A stretch of 64,000 bases of DNA from Pollutimonas sp036675275. GTDB taxonomy: Bacteria > Pseudomonadota > Gammaproteobacteria > Burkholderiales > Burkholderiaceae_B. The stretch covers positions 248,001-312,000 of the forward strand of contig JAKFFG010000005.1 in assembly GCA_036675275.1 (NCBI GenBank), written 5' to 3'. Position numbers and translations under genes: made by a program. This document shows, in pieces, positions 61,649 through 64,000 of the stretch (positions are counted from its first letter, which is position 1; the number at the start of each line of letters is the position of its first letter). The notes beneath the pieces were generated by a model. The model worked only from the letters and a program-made list of their open reading frames with translations, ran no database searches and was not told the origin of the DNA.

Positions 61649-61799
61649 GCCAAACGAAAAAACTATTGGTGTTGGCTATGATAAAAAAAACGGCATTACC
61701 GAATACAACGATATTTTGTTTGTTAGAGACAAAATGCCTGGTCGGAATACCTCTGGATTAACAGATTTTACCCTAGGAGGGAGCGGTCTGTTGAGTATG

Positions 61800-62543
61800 T
61801 TACATGTACATGCCACCATTGACGTGCAGCGTCGTGCCAGTAATGTAGGCAGCCTGCGGCCCGGCAAGGAAAGCGACGGCATTGGCGACGTCGGCGGCAG
61901 CGCCCAGCCGTCCCAGTGGAATTTGGGCAAGAATGGCGGCCGACTGCGCCTCATTCAGCGCCCGGGTCATGTCGGTATCGATAAAACCCGGCGCAACGCA
62001 ATTGACAGTGATATTACGGCTGCCCAGCTCACGGGCCAGCGCCCGCGCCATACCGGCCACACCGGCCTTGGCGGCAGCATAATTGGCCTGACCGGGATTG
62101 CCGCTGGAGCCGATCACCGAAGTGATGTTGATGATACGACCCGAGCGCGCCTTCATCATGTTCCGCATTACTGCGCGCGAAAGCCGGAAGACCGCAGACA
62201 GATTCGTGGCAATGACTGCCTCCCATTCGTCGTCTTTCATGCGCATCGCGAGGTTGTCGCGCGTGATGCCGGCGTTGTTCACCAGTATATGGGGACCGCC
62301 GTCCTGTTTGCCCAGCTCGGCAATCAGGCCATCGCATGCAGCCGCATCGTCTACGTTCAATACCGCGCCGCGACCGCCGAATTGCGACAGCATGTCGGAG
62401 ATCGCCTGCGCGCCGGACTCCGAAGTTGCCGTACCCACCACGATCGCACCACGGGAAGCCAGTTCGAGCGCAATGGCCTGGCCAATACCGCGTGATGCAC
62501 CGGTGACCAGCGCCAACTTGCCGTCAAGTTCTTTGTTTTGCAT
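61800..62543 (-). CDS. fabG: 3-oxoacyl-ACP reductase
   Basis: A 247-residue short-chain dehydrogenase that reduces 3-oxoacyl-ACP with NADPH. Cofactor site VTGASRGIGQAIALELASRG (about 14-33); catalytic Ser in SVIGSSGNPGQ and Tyr-Lys in NYAAAKAGVAG. The gap of 188 bp to acpP holds an AT-rich stretch with the acpP promoter and, at 61680-61690, a poly-A run (poly-T on the coding strand) after a tiny CGG..CCG stem that may be a weak terminator. fabD starts seven bases upstream. Confidence 0.98.
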   Translation of the reverse strand: MQNKELDGKLALVTGASRGIGQAIALELASRGAIVVGTATSESGAQAISDMLSQFGGRGAVLNVDDAAACDGLIAELGKQDGGPHILVNNAGITRDNLAMRMKDDEWEAVIATNLSAVFRLSRAVMRNMMKARSGRIINITSVIGSSGNPGQANYAAAKAGVAGMARALARELGSRNITVNCVAPGFIDTDMTRALNEAQSAAILAQIPLGRLGAAADVANAVAFLAGPQAAYITGTTLHVNGGMYM

Positions 62544-62549
62544 TGACGT

Positions 62550-63482
62550 CTATCCTTGTAAAGTTTCCAGCGCCAGCTGTAAAGACGCGGGATCGGTAAT
62601 GGCCAGCCCCACAAGGTCGCGATCAATTCGTTTGGTCAGACCGTTCAGGACTTTGCCGGGGCCGCACTCAACGACATGCGTGATGCCCTGTGACTTCATG
62701 GATTGTATGGTCTCGACCCAACGCACGGCATGCCATGCCTGTCGGACCAATGCATCTTTTATCGAAGCCGGATCAGCGACAATGGCGACGTCCACGTTAT
62801 TGATCAGTGAAATTCGGGGACATGCCATCGGAATGTCGGCCAACGCCTGCTCCAGCACTTCCGATGCGGGTTTCAACAAACTGGAGTGGAACGGTGCGGA
62901 TACGGCCAGCATCAGGGCGCGCTTGGCACCGGCCGCCTTGGCCAGTTCGCAGGCCCGCTCGACCGCGGCCTTGTGCCCTGCAATGACGACTTGCGCGGGA
63001 GCATTGAAATTCACCGCTTCGACGATTTCGCCTTCTGAGGCTTGTACGCATAGAGATCTGACGAGGTCATCGTCCAGGCCAAGGATGGCGGCCATGCCGC
63101 CTGTGCCTACCGGTACGGCGGCCTGCATGGCATCGGCGCGAATACGCACGATACGCACCGCGTCTTCCAGGGCGAAAGCCTCTGCCGCTGTCAGCGCGGA
63201 GTACTCGCCCAAGCTGTGGCCCGCCACCAGATGCGGCACAGTCCCACCGGCGGCTAGCCAAGCTCGATAGACGGCCACGGCGGCAGTCAGCATCGCCGGC
63301 TGGGTATTGGTCGTGAGATTCAATTCTTCGGCCGGGCCGGAAGCGATCAGGGCCGCAAGGTCCTGGCCCAGTGCGTCAGATGCTTGTGCGACCGTATCGC
63401 TGACAGCCGTGTTTCCCGCCCATGCGTCGAGCATGCCGACAGACTGTGATCCCTGTCCGGGAAAGACAAAAGCTATTTTCAT
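62550..63482 (-). CDS. fabD: Malonyl-CoA:ACP transacylase
   Basis: A 310-residue enzyme that loads malonate on ACP. Active-site Ser in VAGHSLGEYSALTAAEA (about residue 90), His in SAPFHSSLL; N-terminus MKIAFVFPGQGSQSVGML is universal. The ATG at 63482 fits that start; the frame stays open 17 codons upstream into the fabH gap. It lies 55 bp downstream of fabH in the fab operon. Confidence 0.98.
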   Translation of the reverse strand: MKIAFVFPGQGSQSVGMLDAWAGNTAVSDTVAQASDALGQDLAALIASGPAEELNLTTNTQPAMLTAAVAVYRAWLAAGGTVPHLVAGHSLGEYSALTAAEAFALEDAVRIVRIRADAMQAAVPVGTGGMAAILGLDDDLVRSLCVQASEGEIVEAVNFNAPAQVVIAGHKAAVERACELAKAAGAKRALMLAVSAPFHSSLLKPASEVLEQALADIPMACPRISLINNVDVAIVADPASIKDALVRQAWHAVRWVETIQSMKSQGITHVVECGPGKVLNGLTKRIDRDLVGLAITDPASLQLALETLQG

Positions 63483-63537
63483 AGAGATAAATAAAGAGTG
63501 AGTCGTAAGAGGAGCGCCGGCCGGCGCCGGCAATCTT

Positions 63538-64000
63538 CTATATTTTTACCAGCACAGAGCCCCAGGTGAAACCGCCGCCGACGCCTTGCATCATGACGGT
63601 GTCTCCGGCCTTGATGCGGCCATCGCGACGAGCCACGTCGAAAGCGAGCGGCACGCTGGCGGCCGACGTATTCGCATGACTATCGACGGTAACCACCACT
63701 TTCTCGTCTGGTATCTGCAATTTTCGGCCCAGGAAATTGATGATGCGCACATTTGCCTGGTGCGGCACCAGCCAATCCACATCCGTCAACGCAATGCCTG
63801 CCTGCTCGCAGACTTCGTGCGCAGACTTGGCCAGGGAATTGACGGCAAGCTTGAACACCGCCTGCCCGTCCATGCGCAGAAACGGATCACCGGTTACCTT
63901 GCCATGCGACACATTGCCGGCGGCGCAAAGTATGTTCGTCTGGCTGCCGTCCGCATTGAGCTGCGCGCCGATGATTCCAGGCTCTTCGGATGCCTGGATG
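63538..64000 (-). CDS. fabH: 3-oxoacyl-ACP synthase III (partial; N-terminus outside window)
   Basis: The C-terminal 153 or so residues of KAS III, which starts fatty acid synthesis by condensing acetyl-CoA with malonyl-ACP. The frame stays open to the last base of the window (translating IQASEEPGIIGAQLN at the edge), so the N-terminal half with the catalytic Cys is not seen. The visible active-site His is in LVPHQANVRI and Asn in SHANTSAASVPL, followed by MMQGVGGGFTWGSVLVKI, the family's end. It is the first visible gene of the fab operon. Confidence 0.97.
   Translation of the reverse strand, partial: IQASEEPGIIGAQLNADGSQTNILCAAGNVSHGKVTGDPFLRMDGQAVFKLAVNSLAKSAHEVCEQAGIALTDVDWLVPHQANVRIINFLGRKLQIPDEKVVVTVDSHANTSAASVPLAFDVARRDGRIKAGDTVMMQGVGGGFTWGSVLVKI

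Noticed and set aside
62098..63270. Open frame of 390 codons opposite fabG and fabD
   Set aside because: Ser/Ala/Arg/Thr-rich composition typical of antisense shadows; both fab genes are intact.

Overview
The window looks like a chromosomal segment of a betaproteobacterium in the Burkholderiales, most likely family Alcaligenaceae (Bordetella/Pusillimonas-like). This is inferred from protein sequences and gene order: leuS-lptE-holA-proA, the run fabH-fabD-fabG-acpP-fabF-rpoE-rseA-rseB-degP-lepA-lepB-rnc-era-recO, a HemJ-like protein in place of HemG/HemY, and CysB-type and other LysR regulators. DNA is moderately GC-rich and densely coding. I found no rRNA, tRNA, CRISPR array, transposase, integrase or phage gene.

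Layout. 1-2.4 kb: end of an ArnT-like glycosyltransferase overlapping a MATE efflux gene. 2.4-6 kb: glycine betaine/proline ABC importer (substrate-binding protein, permease, ATPase) with two unusual short tandem repeats in its non-coding DNA. 6-9.3 kb: cyclopropane fatty acid synthase, Bcr/CflA efflux pump, ribosomal proteins L28 and L33. 9.4-17.1 kb: leuS, lptE, holA, proA, HemJ-like protein, RlmL-like methyltransferase. 17.1-22.5 kb: a small orphan gene behind a palindrome-rich promoter, RDD protein, acyl-CoA synthetase plus thioesterase, Hsp33 and a lone TadE-like protein. 22.5-31.6 kb (minus strand): ftsB, eno, a MarR-linked MFS exporter, pyrG, aminopeptidase P and 3-oxoacid CoA-transferase. 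31.6-40 kb: thioesterase, ETF-ubiquinone oxidoreductase, EamA exporter, acetyl-CoA synthetase, a UMF1-type permease coupled to an HbpS/GlcG protein, NlpC/P60 lipoprotein, and a DUF2325 protein behind a Fur-box-like site. 40-45 kb: CysB-type regulator, methylmalonate-semialdehyde dehydrogenase with a branched-chain amino-acid-type binding protein, divergent LysR regulator. 45-50 kb: lptF, pepA, holC, BI-1 family protein, EamA/RarD transporter. 50-64 kb (minus strand): PIN-domain protein with an internal pentapeptide repeat, recO-era-rnc-lepB-lepA, the sigma-E envelope stress module (degP, rseB, rseA, rpoE, YgfX-like protein) and the type II fatty acid synthesis genes, running off the right end inside fabH.

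Together these are mostly housekeeping functions: lipid and envelope biogenesis (fab genes, cfa, lptE, lptF, sigma-E, DegP), translation and secretion (leuS, L28/L33, lepA, lepB, era, rnc), central and fatty-acid-linked carbon metabolism (eno, acs, scoAB, ETF-QO, mmsA) and osmoprotection. I see no complete undescribed multi-gene system. The unusual signals are small-scale: palindromic or tandem repeats at promoters and gene ends, CCGG-rich simple repeats that enter coding sequence (the PIN protein and an acyl-CoA synthetase tail), and a few poorly characterised translationally coupled genes.
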